DNA of 17,061 nt, taken from NCBI GenBank assembly GCA_004335635.1, contig QAXH01005538.1, forward strand, positions 1-17,061. The letters run 5' to 3'. Under the pieces are notes generated by a model. That model worked only from the letters and a program-made list of their open reading frames with translations. It made no database searches and was not told the DNA's origin. Numbering within the stretch: position 1 is the stretch's first letter; every line of letters begins with the position of its first letter. A program made the position numbers and the translations under genes. Source of the stretch: Chloromonas sp. AAM2 (taxonomy: Eukaryota; Chlorophyta; Chlorophyceae; Chlamydomonadales; Chlamydomonadaceae). Shown in pieces: positions 9,001-13,898 of this stretch.

Positions 9001-9324
9001 TGTTCATCTAGTTGCCCTGCGTACACGAGGTTGGATGCGTGTGCCATCAGGCCAACATCACGATATGTGCGCATGCATCACCATGCGTTAGAGGGTACTG
9101 TTTTGTGCACGGAGCTCTTCCTTAAGTTAGCATCTTATTGGTTAATGCACATGCATTTACGTGTAATGATTGTGTAAAAAAACCCGCACTGCAAGGTTAC
9201 CAAGAACCTGGCCATTCTTCGCACCTGCGCTCTTCTCCCCGGCTAAGGGGTCCAGCAACAGCTTCATAACCCCAGCATCGGAGATGCCAGAAGCTGCCAG
9301 GGAAGAAGCCCACGTAGTCCGCAT
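1..9324 (-). CDS. PI4KA: Phosphatidylinositol 4-kinase III alpha, N-terminal half (multi-exon, partial)
   Basis: Spliced gene whose exons (minus strand, high to low) are 9324-9201, 9016-8958, 8539-8418, 7911-7848, 7259-7144, 6912-6803, 6590-6412, 5949-5687, 5254-5144, 4831-4660, 3930-3761, 3327-3135, 2048(or 2019)-1821, 1555-1479, 875-708, 412-251 and 13-1. Phases agree at every junction except 6412/5949. The family phosphorylates PtdIns at the D4 position at the plasma membrane. The encoded part is the alpha-helical solenoid, about 775 residues. Identity rests on serial resemblance, in correct order, to plant and animal PI4K-alpha as I recall them: SVLPLMVDCL, LVRMYREV, LRYSLLSLFSDL, LGRLLPAVAAAC and LLRAFWLYVALHGLA followed by the W-RVAAATPVLLV stretch. 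The lipid-kinase domain must lie past position 1. Identity is strong; individual boundaries vary in certainty. Confidence 0.82.
176..250. repeat. CTAA-type microsatellite at a splice donor
   Basis: CTAACTAACTGA units fill most of the 75 bp after PI4KA exon 16. On the transcribed strand they read GTTAGTTAGTCA, repeating the core of the real donor GTTAGC at 250. Confidence 0.85.
251..412 (-). CDS. PI4KA: PI4KA exon 16
   Basis: Acceptor TTGTGCATGCAG before 412 and donor AAG/GTTAGC after 251. Phase 0 both ends. It encodes LLRAFWLYVALHGLAKPSAP, then WRKAAGRVAAATPVLLVG and SDMDVMERLK. This is the diagnostic PI4K-alpha block (aromatic-rich FWLY helix, then W...IA..TP.L), found at about residue 770-850 in the family. 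Confidence 0.88.
708..875 (-). CDS. PI4KA: PI4KA exon 15
   Basis: Acceptor TTGGCTGCAG before 875, phase 0. It encodes SDPAALGRLLPAVAAACERQ, matching the family motif with LLPAVAEIC, followed by an Arg/Ser-rich insert and YADVAKSHSDDATL. Donor GTCAAG after 708 is weak, but the next exon continues in phase 0. Confidence 0.77.
1027..1059 (-). pseudogene. Partial copy of PI4KA exon 15 in the upstream intron
   Basis: On the minus strand it carries an acceptor-like TTTGCCACAG, then codons for IDRVLPAVAAAGK and a stop. It matches the start of real exon 15 (825-856) at about 28 of 32 bases, offset 202 bp. The stop makes it unusable as a full exon. Confidence 0.6.
1479..1555 (-). CDS. PI4KA: PI4KA exon 14
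   Basis: Acceptor CTCACTCACAG before 1555 lies in a GTGA microsatellite. Donor AAG/GTAACT after 1479. Phase 1 in, 0 out. It encodes VAAVRRELRYSLLSLFSDLA and VLIGK, which match the family helix with the core LL-L-SD-. Short, but strongly supported by phase on both sides. Confidence 0.8.
1556..1640. repeat. GTGA/GCGA tetranucleotide microsatellite at a splice acceptor
   Basis: Imperfect GTGA repeats directly abut the PI4KA exon 14 acceptor. On the transcribed strand they read CACTCACTCAC and so supply the pyrimidine-rich tract of that 3' splice site. Confidence 0.9.
1821..2048 (-). CDS. PI4KA: PI4KA exon 13 (5' boundary uncertain)
   Basis: Encodes VCDLLVRMYREVATRGKLNP, a His/Pro/Thr-rich loop, and PVLASALAHLAHNLSR. 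Donor GTGATG after 1821 (phase 1). The strongest acceptor, GGTCCGCAG before 2019, gives phase 0, which does not fit exon 12 (phase 1 out). An acceptor TTGCAAAG before 2048 gives the right phase and adds ASVCGFGPQ, which resembles the family at this point. A short missed exon is the alternative. Confidence 0.68.
2305..2566 (-). mobile_element. SINE-like retroposon, copy 1
   Basis: About 262 bp in a PI4KA intron, in minus orientation. It closely matches the plus-strand sequence at 10841-11063, with only about nine differences over the first 110 bp. It ends in an ATACAT tail and is flanked by TACAACTGATGT (2293-2304) and TACAACTAATGT (2567-2578), a likely target-site duplication with one mismatch. 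No clear RNA polymerase III A or B box was found, so the SINE label is inference. Confidence 0.6.
3135..3327 (-). CDS. PI4KA: PI4KA exon 12
   Basis: Acceptor GGTCCATGCAG before 3327 and donor GTGGGT after 3135. Phase 0 in, 1 out. It encodes 64 residues including YVLLKAEPQLSRSVLPLMVD, then a Ser/Ala/His loop and LRPDVFACMAFTLA. The VLPLMVDCL segment aligns well by eye with the ILPLFIESL segment of plant PI4K-alpha. One of the best exons for identifying the gene. Confidence 0.85.
3761..3930 (-). CDS. PI4KA: PI4KA exon 11
   Basis: Encodes 56 residues: an Ala/Pro-rich start, then ATARLVLLLAELLCSSLAAA and WYNDQQPLLHALL. The family has the comparable CEIIESAW-K-R-P helix here. Acceptor GGACCGCAG before 3930 fits phase 1 but is not the only AG nearby. 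The donor GTCAAG after 3761 is weak, yet a stop 15 bases on and the phase-0 start of exon 12 require a donor close to it. Confidence 0.7.
4113..4290. repeat. 28-bp minisatellite, about 6 copies
   Basis: CATGTCAGGGATGCATCAGG-type units start at 4141, 4169, 4197, 4225 and 4253, with partial units on each side. Built on the palindrome TGCATGCA. Located in the intron between PI4KA exons 10 and 11. The flanks 3961-4016 and 4274-4330 are diverged copies of each other. Confidence 0.93.
4576..4660. repeat. 28-29 bp tandem triplication at exon 10 donor
   Basis: CAGCCTTGCATAACC starts at 4576, 4605 and 4633. The last copy contains the true donor of PI4KA exon 10 (GTAAAT). The two others carry TGTACTG in its place and have no donor. 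Confidence 0.88.
4660..4831 (-). CDS. PI4KA: PI4KA exon 10
   Basis: Acceptor TACTGCCCAG before 4831 and donor GTAAAT after 4660. Phase 0 in, 1 out. It reads VLLSAVSILEGLGPLMHWAA, then VLVSCLPQIKSMLLQAA and a Ser/Pro tail, matching consecutive solenoid helices of the family. The donor lies in the last copy of a 28-29 bp tandem repeat (4576-4660). Confidence 0.8.
4844..4903. repeat. 23-bp tandem repeat, about 2.5 copies
   Basis: AGCACGTGGGTTGA starts at 4844 and 4867, with a third, diverged start at 4890. Located just upstream (transcription sense) of the PI4KA exon 10 acceptor. Confidence 0.8.
5144..5254 (-). CDS. PI4KA: PI4KA exon 9
   Basis: Acceptor GTTTGCAG before 5254 and donor GTAAGC after 5144. 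Phase 0 in and out. It encodes VEQVVEEVLGLVEACVSAAL and a further 17 residues, equivalent to the conserved L-LLLDAADACL helix of plant PI4K-alpha. Clean boundaries. Confidence 0.8.
5687..5949 (-). CDS. PI4KA: PI4KA exon 8
   Basis: Encodes 87 residues including TTRAAARLCVAATLSLLASD, which resembles the conserved Ala-rich helix of this family, then a Gly/Pro/Ser loop and ANGFEKLESPQ. Donor GTGCAT after 5687 (phase 0). The acceptor TTCGGCAG before 5949 gives phase 1, but exon 7 ends in phase 0. Either a small phase 0-to-1 exon is missing (a formal candidate is 6142-6097) or another acceptor such as GCGAG, a few codons in, is used. Confidence 0.65.
6050..6099 (-). pseudogene. Partial copy of PI4KA exon 8 start in the upstream intron
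   Basis: On the minus strand it reads acceptor CTCTACAG, then GGADSGGETCLSGPT, against GGAEHNGETGLSGPT at the start of exon 8. Offset 147 bp, roughly 75 percent identical by eye. It could be a decayed duplicate or, less likely, an alternative exon. Confidence 0.5.
6412..6590 (-). CDS. PI4KA: PI4KA exon 7
   Basis: Acceptor TTCACCATGCAG before 6590, phase 1, matching exon 6. It encodes 59 residues from MAKGPAWRQEGMMHVLLLAT to AVLGAVVEWARQ. Donor GTCATT after 6412 (phase 0), with an unusual C at +3. The central part is Pro/Ser-rich and may be a loop. The junction to the next recognised exon is out of phase (0 into 1). Confidence 0.68.
6664..6715. repeat. AATCT pentanucleotide run
   Basis: TAATCTAATCTAATCTCATC followed by more scattered AATCT units. 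Intronic, between PI4KA exons 6 and 7. The most AT-rich short patch in the window. Confidence 0.75.
6803..6912 (-). CDS. PI4KA: PI4KA exon 6
   Basis: Acceptor TTTTTCTGCTGCAG before 6912 is excellent. Donor GTGTGA after 6803. Phase 2 in, 1 out. The first base completes Arg with exon 5. It reads AVLRSRDMALGLLRAHAVRL followed by LTWSHPTLLQPLLQNS, typical solenoid helices. The other two frames contain stops. Confidence 0.78.
7144..7259 (-). CDS. PI4KA: PI4KA exon 5
   Basis: Encodes 38 residues starting SQLSEALEQLLQSSMQWVAG and ending in TALTVGDNVI. Strong donor CAG/GTAGGA after 7144 (phase 2). The acceptor GGGCCCAG before 7259 has a poor pyrimidine tract and sits only about 8 bp from the end of an 80-bp repeat array, so the 5' boundary is less sure than the 3' one. 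Confidence 0.65.
7268..7626. repeat. 80-bp tandem repeat, about 4.5 copies
   Basis: Exact 80-bp period: ACAACCCTGC ends at 7300, 7380, 7460, 7540 and 7620. The unit carries the near-palindrome CATGTCCGGGGACATG. A decayed copy extends to about 7730-7820. It sits in the intron before PI4KA exon 5, and each unit on the transcribed strand carries an acceptor-like TTTTCCATGCCATGCAG. Confidence 0.95.
7848..7911 (-). CDS. PI4KA: PI4KA exon 4 (probable)
   Basis: Acceptor TATCAGTTTAG before 7911 and donor GTAGCT after 7848. Phase 2 in, 0 out, which is exactly what links exons 3 and 5. It encodes LVDELLLAVPLGMLLKGHDF and H, hydrophobic and helical. Support is phase and composition; similarity is too weak to prove it. 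Confidence 0.5.
8047..8412. repeat. Imperfect direct repeats flanking retroposon copy 3
   Basis: TGCCTTGTCATTGCC is exact at 8047-8061 and 8386-8400, and TTGGCACTG follows both after short insertions. The interval between holds the truncated retroposon. The repeats could be an old target-site duplication or a small segmental duplication. Confidence 0.75.
8075..8180 (-). mobile_element. SINE-like retroposon, 5'-truncated copy 3
   Basis: In the intron between PI4KA exons 3 and 4. It matches only the last third of copy 1 (TTGCTCAGGGTAGG, CAGGGC-GTGCCCAT, CTG-GACGGC, CCTG-TG-AAA), at roughly 80 percent by eye. Copies that share the 3' end but lack the 5' part are typical of reverse-transcribed elements. 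Confidence 0.5.
8418..8539 (-). CDS. PI4KA: PI4KA exon 3
   Basis: Acceptor GTGCTTGCAG before 8539. It encodes 40 residues starting HVDQVVSALVGKLGQLAAAV and running through CTPDAYPRMLARLS. Donor GTCAGT after 8418 (phase 2). A competing donor, GTGAGC after 8479 (phase 1), would shorten the exon by 61 bases. The longer form is preferred because it joins the next exon in phase and the extra residues resemble the same stretch of plant PI4K-alpha. Confidence 0.62.
8958..9016 (-). CDS. PI4KA: PI4KA exon 2
   Basis: Acceptor TACGCAG before 9016 and consensus donor GTACGT after 8958. Phase 1 in, 0 out. The leftover G of exon 1 plus GG gives Gly, and the exon reads QLDEHILPAVAFLERSGGQ, an amphipathic helix as expected for the solenoid. 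The other two frames are broken by stops or read poorly. Confidence 0.7.
9201..9324 (-). CDS. PI4KA: PI4KA exon 1 (start exon)
   Basis: Start ATG at 9324 (context ACCGCGATGCGG). The same frame has a stop 69 bases upstream (9393-9391), so this is the first ATG unless an upstream exon joins here. It encodes 41 residues beginning MRTTWASSLAASGISDAG, plus one base of the next codon. The donor GTAACC follows 9201 (phase 1). The N-terminus is poorly conserved in the family, so the start rests on frame and splicing rather than on similarity. Confidence 0.6.
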
Positions 9325-11369
9325 CGCGGTGATGTCGCGAGATCGAGCTTCAGAATCAGTCCGATTGAATCGTGCTTGCACGCGGACTCATGTACGATTT
9401 ACGCGTTCACAGCAGCATACAATGTGTGAATGTGCTTCGTTGAATACAACACGTGCAACGAGGTTGAAAGCAGGTTGCCTGGGCCCAAGCAAATTGGTCG
9501 CGCTTGCAGATCACGTGGATCCAACAATGTCGGGTTCAACTTCCGGATGCTGCTCGATTTCTGTCTTGGACGCTCCGGTTTGTCCACAGAAGATGGCAAA
9601 GTAATCTGAGTATGCACTGTTCAGCTTGTACCACTTACTGCAGACATGTTAAAATATCGCATTGGGCACGTGTATACAGGGCCAATACATGGCATGGAAT
9701 CTCACCAGGAGAATCTCGAGGCTATGCCCACAGCTGTAGTTCGACGAGTTGGCTTGTGTGTGTTCGCTATACGTATTGCCTCTGGCATGCCACCCTTCAT
9801 TCGCATCGCACTCGTTCAGCGACTCATGTAGGCCACTAGCCATTGCATGAGTTCCTTCCCAAATGCGTGGCCTCCACGTGACTGAGTTTGCAAGAGCTCT
9901 GCCGAAAGATACTGCCAGGCAATAAAGTGATGTTTTCCGAGCAGATGGGTCAGGCTGCAGAGCTGAGCGAGACTCTGTTGCTGCCTGCCTTGCCCCTGCA
10001 AATTGTACATGCATCCGGCAAGAACCAGTACCATCCATGCTTGGCCACTTTCCAGCCTCTTGATGAATGCACCTCATCAAAGACACTTGTGCCTTATGTG
10101 GGTGGGCCAGATGCGCATCATAGTTTTACCACAGGAGCGTCGAGTGGTCCAAACACGCCTGAGTTTGCAGGTGTTTTCCCAGTTTTGGATATGGGCGATC
10201 AGTGCAACTTGTGGCGTGACAGTTGACGTACTTGCTTTGTGGGCTGTTATGCTAAGTACTGTTCTGGCGTTGCTTCTACGCAATCGTGCCAGGCTTTCAT
10301 GCTGAGACTGTGACCACGGAAACCGTGCATGTGTGCTCCCAGCATGCGTGCGTTACATCGGACCTTGGGGCGACTGAAACTGACCCACGAACAACACGTG
10401 TCGATGCGATTTGCAGCAAGGCAAACACATCATTGTGCAGCTGCAGACATTGCTGGAAATTGGACGTCCTTACTCACCCACAGCTGGAGATCCCATGTCC
10501 TATGTCCTGCTGTCGCCATACTTACCCACCAGCTGCCTGTCCGCAACCCCACTGTGACTCTGAGTAATGGCGTGGGTATGACACTCGGCAGCCTAGATGC
10601 ATGGTCACTAACCAACTTGGCTTGTTCCTGCAGTATTGTATAGTAATTGCTACCAGCTAGGTGTGGGCCATTTCGTAATGGTGTGGGCATGCTCTTTGTG
10701 CCAACTGTGTGCTGCCCTATCATCTCACTGTCCCAGTTTTGGCAGCCCCTGTCGCCTACCAACACATTAGCAACATATCTCACAGCCAACAGACTTGTTC
10801 ACTTGTTCACCTGCGTCTGCCAACTCTGTCCTACTGGTTTTACATTCCGCCCTAGTGCAGCCTGGCTACCGTTTCCTAGGCGTGACTGACTAGGCCTCCT
10901 GGCCCTTTCAGCGTACCTTTCTCTAGTCTGTGACCTTAGCTTAGGCGGCTCGGTCCTGTTCTGCCTTCAGTTTGCCGGCCTGCCTGCTTTGTTCACTGCG
11001 GTCAGTTTGCTTCCTAAGTGCCGATCCCGTCCTCTGACGGCTTTCCTGGTTAAATCACATATATACTGTTTGGTCTAATGACTCTTGCCATCCGTCGATG
11101 GTTTCAGCAGCTACGTAGGAAATGCAGAGTGTGCCGTTGCAGTACAGGGCTGCCATGCATCGCTAAATGTGTCTCTATGACTGCACTGTTTTGCTGGCAC
11201 TGCCTGGCGTTACAAGGAGGGAGTCACCATGAAGCACGTGCGCGCAGATGGGACAATCTTACACTGCAGAAAGGAAGCCGCTAGTCTGGCTGCTATTCGG
11301 TTATTTTCTGGCAACTCTCTCACTCTTGGATGTCCTAGGCGTGTATTCTAGTTGGTTCTGCACGCAATC
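9325..11369. other. Spacer between divergent PI4KA and membrane-protein genes
   Basis: About 2 kb. It must contain the PI4KA promoter and 5' leader (towards 9325) and upstream sequence of the small membrane-protein gene. No TATA box or other element could be fixed. An open frame 9945-10226 (93 residues, starting MGQAAELSETLLLPALPLQI) has no splice or family support. Retroposon copy 2 is at 10841-11063. Short related patches occur at 10565 and 10677 (GTAATGG-GTGGG-ATG). Confidence 0.6.
10841..11063 (+). mobile_element. SINE-like retroposon, copy 2
   Basis: About 223 bp. Shares ACTGACTAGGCCTCCTGGCC and CCTTAGCTTAGGCGGCTC with copy 1 in inverse orientation. It lacks about 30 bp of the middle of copy 1 but keeps the end (CTCTGACGGCTTTCCTGG, then TAAAT and a CATATATA tail). 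Short flanking repeats TACTGGTTT / TACTGTTTG may be its target-site duplication. It lies about 300 bp upstream of the small membrane-protein gene. Confidence 0.58.
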
Positions 11370-11905
11370 ATGGCATTAAATCCAGGTGACATTCCATGCC
11401 ATGTAAACGTGCGGTCACTTGACAGAACGCCTCTCACAGCCGGAAGAAAAAGCAGAAACAGGGAAGACCTGGAACACCAGCGACCATCCCAGCCAACCAC
11501 TGGGTCGGCTGTACTGGGTCGGCTGCATTCAGTTCCTGCCCATTGCTGCCGTGGGTGTGCTGCTGCCGTGGATGGACATAAGGGAGCGACTGGATAGGGC
11601 CGCGCCGCTCAGGTGAGTGCAGGCAGGACAGAGCACATCACAGGTTATAACGATTGAGTTGGATCGCTGAGGCGCTGTGTTGGATTGGATCACAGCATTG
11701 GATCGCTGAGTCTGTCTGCATGTCTGCAGGTAAGCGTTCAAAGAGACGATTAATCTGTCAATGCTGTTCATATTGCAGACTGAGTTGGTTTGCCTGCATG
11801 TCTATATATTGCCTTTTTTCCTGTAGCCAACGGCTGTGGGCCACTCAACTCCTGAACGCAAGCCTGGGGGCAGTTCTGGTTGCTTACATCTCAATATCAC
11901 AATAG
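11370..11905 (+). CDS. Putative small two-span membrane protein
   Basis: Two exons are well supported: one ending at 11612 (donor CAG/GTGAGT, phase 2) and 11827-11905 (acceptor CTTTTTTCCTGTAG, ending in TAG). They join in phase and read RLYWVGCIQFLPIAAVGVLL, then PWMDIRERLDRAAPLR, then QRLWATQLLNASLGAVLVAY and ISISQ. That is two hydrophobic segments around a charged loop. The start is less sure. The best reading is ATG at 11370 (MALNP), a 40-base intron 11386-11425, and the second exon from 11426 (ERLSQPEEKAETG), giving 93 residues; 40 bases is very short for an intron here. I do not recognise the family, and an organelle or ER membrane location is only a guess. Confidence 0.6.
11426..11612 (+). 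CDS. Two-span membrane protein, exon with first membrane segment
   Basis: Acceptor TCACTTGACAG before 11426 (phase 1) or CTCTCACAG before 11440 (phase 0). Donor GTGAGT after 11612 is close to consensus. A polar Glu/Lys/Ser start leads into the hydrophobic WVGCIQFLPIAAVGVLLPW and a basic-acidic loop. Confidence 0.62.
11827..11905 (+). CDS. Two-span membrane protein, terminal exon
   Basis: Preceded by a strong pyrimidine tract and CTGTAG. The first base completes Ser (phase 2). It encodes 25 further residues with the hydrophobic stretch LLNASLGAVLVAYISIS, then the stop TAG at 11903-11905. The intron before it is 214 bp. Confidence 0.65.
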
Positions 11906-12130
11906 CCACTGAAAACTCCGCAAATGCTCACCACCTAAGGGTGCACTCGCCTAGAACATCAAATGGTGCCACAGGCCCACAATAACAAACAAAAAAGTGG
12001 GTGCCAAGGCTTTTGGCAATTAAATATCAATCTAACAACTACTGGAATAATCAACTGTTGTTGGTCTGCGGCCGTCCGATCATAGTCGGATCGCAAAGGT
12101 TCTTCAGCCTGACATGGGTAGGTGCACCTG
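11906..12130. other. Convergent 3' spacer
   Basis: Between the stops of the membrane-protein and 156-residue genes. It holds two small inverted repeats: TGCCAA/TTGGCA near 12003-12019 and TCCGA/TCGGA near 12076-12091. I see no algal-type TGTAA polyadenylation signal on the plus strand here. Confidence 0.5.
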
Positions 12131-12557
12131 CTAGCAGTTACTAAGCTCCTTCCTCCCTAGCGGAATGTTGTCCCAAGGGCAAGGCGGCCGCTTGGAAGCT
12201 GCTGACTGCGCTGAACTAGTGCTTGTTGGCCCACCCTCTTGACGGCATGCCGGGGCATTGTGATTGTCTGGGGTGATCCTGAGCCCTGATGACAGCTCAG
12301 AATCGTCTGTAAGCTGGTCGAGCGGCACCTCAATGGTCAGCTTGACTCGTTTATGGCTCCGATCATTGAGAGATGTCCGCACTGGGCTTAACAGCTGGCT
12401 GATGTGACTCTGACATGCGGACCGGCTGATTAGAGTTTCAACGTCCTGAAGCTGAACTGGCCGCGCTCTGATCGCTCTGACGCGTCTCCCCCAATGCGTA
12501 GATGGAGCAGCAAAACTGCTGCTAGTGCTCGCATTGCTGTCATCACACTGGCACGGC
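12131..12557 (-). CDS. Hypothetical 156-residue protein, exon 2
   Basis: Open from the acceptor before 12557 to the stop at 12131. The first base completes Arg with exon 1. This is the longest single exon in the window. It also carries the longest open run on its strand in this region that no tandem repeat explains. Confidence 0.62.
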
Positions 12558-12726
12558 CTGCGAGCATGCCATGGAACTCATGCCAGTGTGCCGTACCCTT
12601 AGGAAAAAGCGGGAAGTGCCAGAACTTGCAGTTCTAAGCTTGCGTCTCTTGACATGCGCACGAGCTGACATTGATTGATTACCTGATCTGAAGCCTGTCG
12701 AAGCTTGCCATGATGGTGCTGCTCAT
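12131..12726 (-). CDS. Hypothetical protein, 156 residues, two exons
   Basis: Exon 1 is 12726-12683: ATG, MSSTIMASFDRLQI, donor CAG/GTAATC, phase 2. A 125-bp intron ends in GCATGCTCGCAG. Exon 2 is 12557-12131, open for 141 codons in the matching phase and ending in TAG at 12133-12131. The protein has a Ser/Thr-rich segment (DDSNASTSSSFAAPS), a basic part (WGRRVRAIRARPVQLQDVET), a possible strand (HKRVKLTIEVPLDQL), a Ser/Pro/Gly-rich stretch and the tail PWDNIPLGRKELSNC. There is no signal peptide or membrane segment, and I recognise no family. The exon 2 frame has no ATG before 12382, which agrees with a spliced start. It converges on the membrane-protein gene and diverges from the F-box gene. 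Confidence 0.6.
12683..12726 (-). CDS. Hypothetical 156-residue protein, exon 1
   Basis: ATG at 12726 in context GCGACGATGAGC. Fourteen codons plus two bases, then the consensus donor GTAATC. No other ATG lies upstream in this frame back to 12891. Confidence 0.55.
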
Positions 12727-13535
12727 CGTCGCAGAGGTCCGCGGGCGCCACAGGTGCCCAGCACAAGAATGAGGATTCACAAGCAGAAAGCAGAGCTTGT
12801 AGAAACTCTGTACGTGCGTAAATGATCTGGAGAACGGTGAGGGTATGTTCTCGACTTGGCAGGCATGCGGGTTTAGTGCGGGAACTTGCACGTTTCTAAT
12901 TTGAAATTTCTTTCAGGTGAAGTTGCTTTCTGGCTGGTCGAAGCACGAACAACAGCACCAGCAACAGGTGAAGCCGTGCGTCTTTTGTTCGGCTTTACCG
13001 TATTGCAGAGCCAGGTGCAAGATTCGGATAAAGAACTCTGGTCAACAAGAACACGAGGGGATCACAAGACTTTTGCACACAGTGGCGTTGGGGCAGACCA
13101 ACCAGGAGCCTGTGGTGCCTGAAGCCATCACTCATCACTCCAGGAGACGCACCATCTGGTCGTAACTTATCTGTAGCTGGAGTCACGCCTAATTATCCCA
13201 GCCACAGCGACACAGCGCAAAGGTCGATCAAGAACGCAACTCTCGCGCTGCAGACAATTGACGCTTGCTCGCCTGGTGAGGAGGTGTTGCCACCTCAACC
13301 ACCCACCAGTCCACGGTGGTCAGCATCGTTCTTTGACCAGCGGGCAAAGCACCAGTAGACTGTGCTGCTGTTCTTAGCCTCGCCGCAGCACCAAACCCTT
13401 GCCATGCGCATGCAACCCTAGCGCACATGCATGCATGTGGCCTCACTAAGCGTGCCACGACTGCACTGTTTTGCTTGCATTGCCAAGGAGGGAGCTCACA
13501 CCAGTACCACCCTCCCCTGACACCAAGATACTGCC
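12727..13535. other. Divergent 5' spacer
   Basis: About 810 bp between the start codons of the 156-residue gene (minus) and the F-box gene (plus), so it probably holds both promoters. An acceptor-like AATTTCTTTCAG at 12905-12916 on the plus strand and CAG/GTGAAG at 12969 could mark a 5' leader exon of the F-box gene; not proven. The block 13459-13500 resembles 11179-11227. Confidence 0.45.
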
Positions 13536-13898
13536 ATGGTGAACCGAAACAGACGTGTGATTACCTACAACTTGTCAGTGGCCAGCACCAGAGCTGCATT
13601 CGAAGACGGCCTGGACTACAATGAATTTGACTATGACGATGCCATGGGAGATAATATCTCTGGCAGGGGGCCACAGGGGCAGCAACAACGTCTCCTGCAG
13701 AAGCGAAACCAGCGTGCAGGCGCTGAGCCCTTTCAAGCAGAGGACTTTGGAACGGTCAGACCAGACGTTGACACCTTCTCTGAAGCTGATCAAGCTCACA
13801 TCTTGAACCTCATAGAGCTGTTCGGCACGCAGCACAAGGCGGAGTTGATCCAGGACGTGTTTGTGTCTTGTGGGAACTCCTTTGATGCCGCACTACTG
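13536..13898 (+). CDS. F-box gene exon 1: acidic N-terminus and most of CUE-like domain
   Basis: 121 codons, donor GTGAGG after 13898 (phase 0). MVNRNRRVITYNLSVAS starts it. The acidic DYNEFDYDDAMGD, a Gln-rich basic run, and then FSEADQAHILNLIELFG follow. The stretch LIQDVFVSCGNSFDAALL has the spacing of CUE helices 2 and 3 but lacks the usual MFP motif (it has LFG). Confidence 0.75.

Noticed and set aside
8958..9324. mTERF-family reading of exons 1-2 (VAFLERSGG resembles an mTERF helix)
   Set aside because: All exons downstream on the same strand fit PI4K-alpha in order, and no further mTERF repeats follow.
9945..10226. 93-codon plus-strand frame starting MGQAAELSETLLLPALP
   Set aside because: No splice partners, family or compositional evidence. 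Frames of this length arise by chance often in this window.
12886..13165. Plus-strand frames of 78-82 codons after a good acceptor (one with CVFCSALPYCRARC)
   Set aside because: No ATG in a good context, no in-phase link to the F-box start, and no recognisable zinc-finger spacing. Possibly a leader exon, but not supported as coding.
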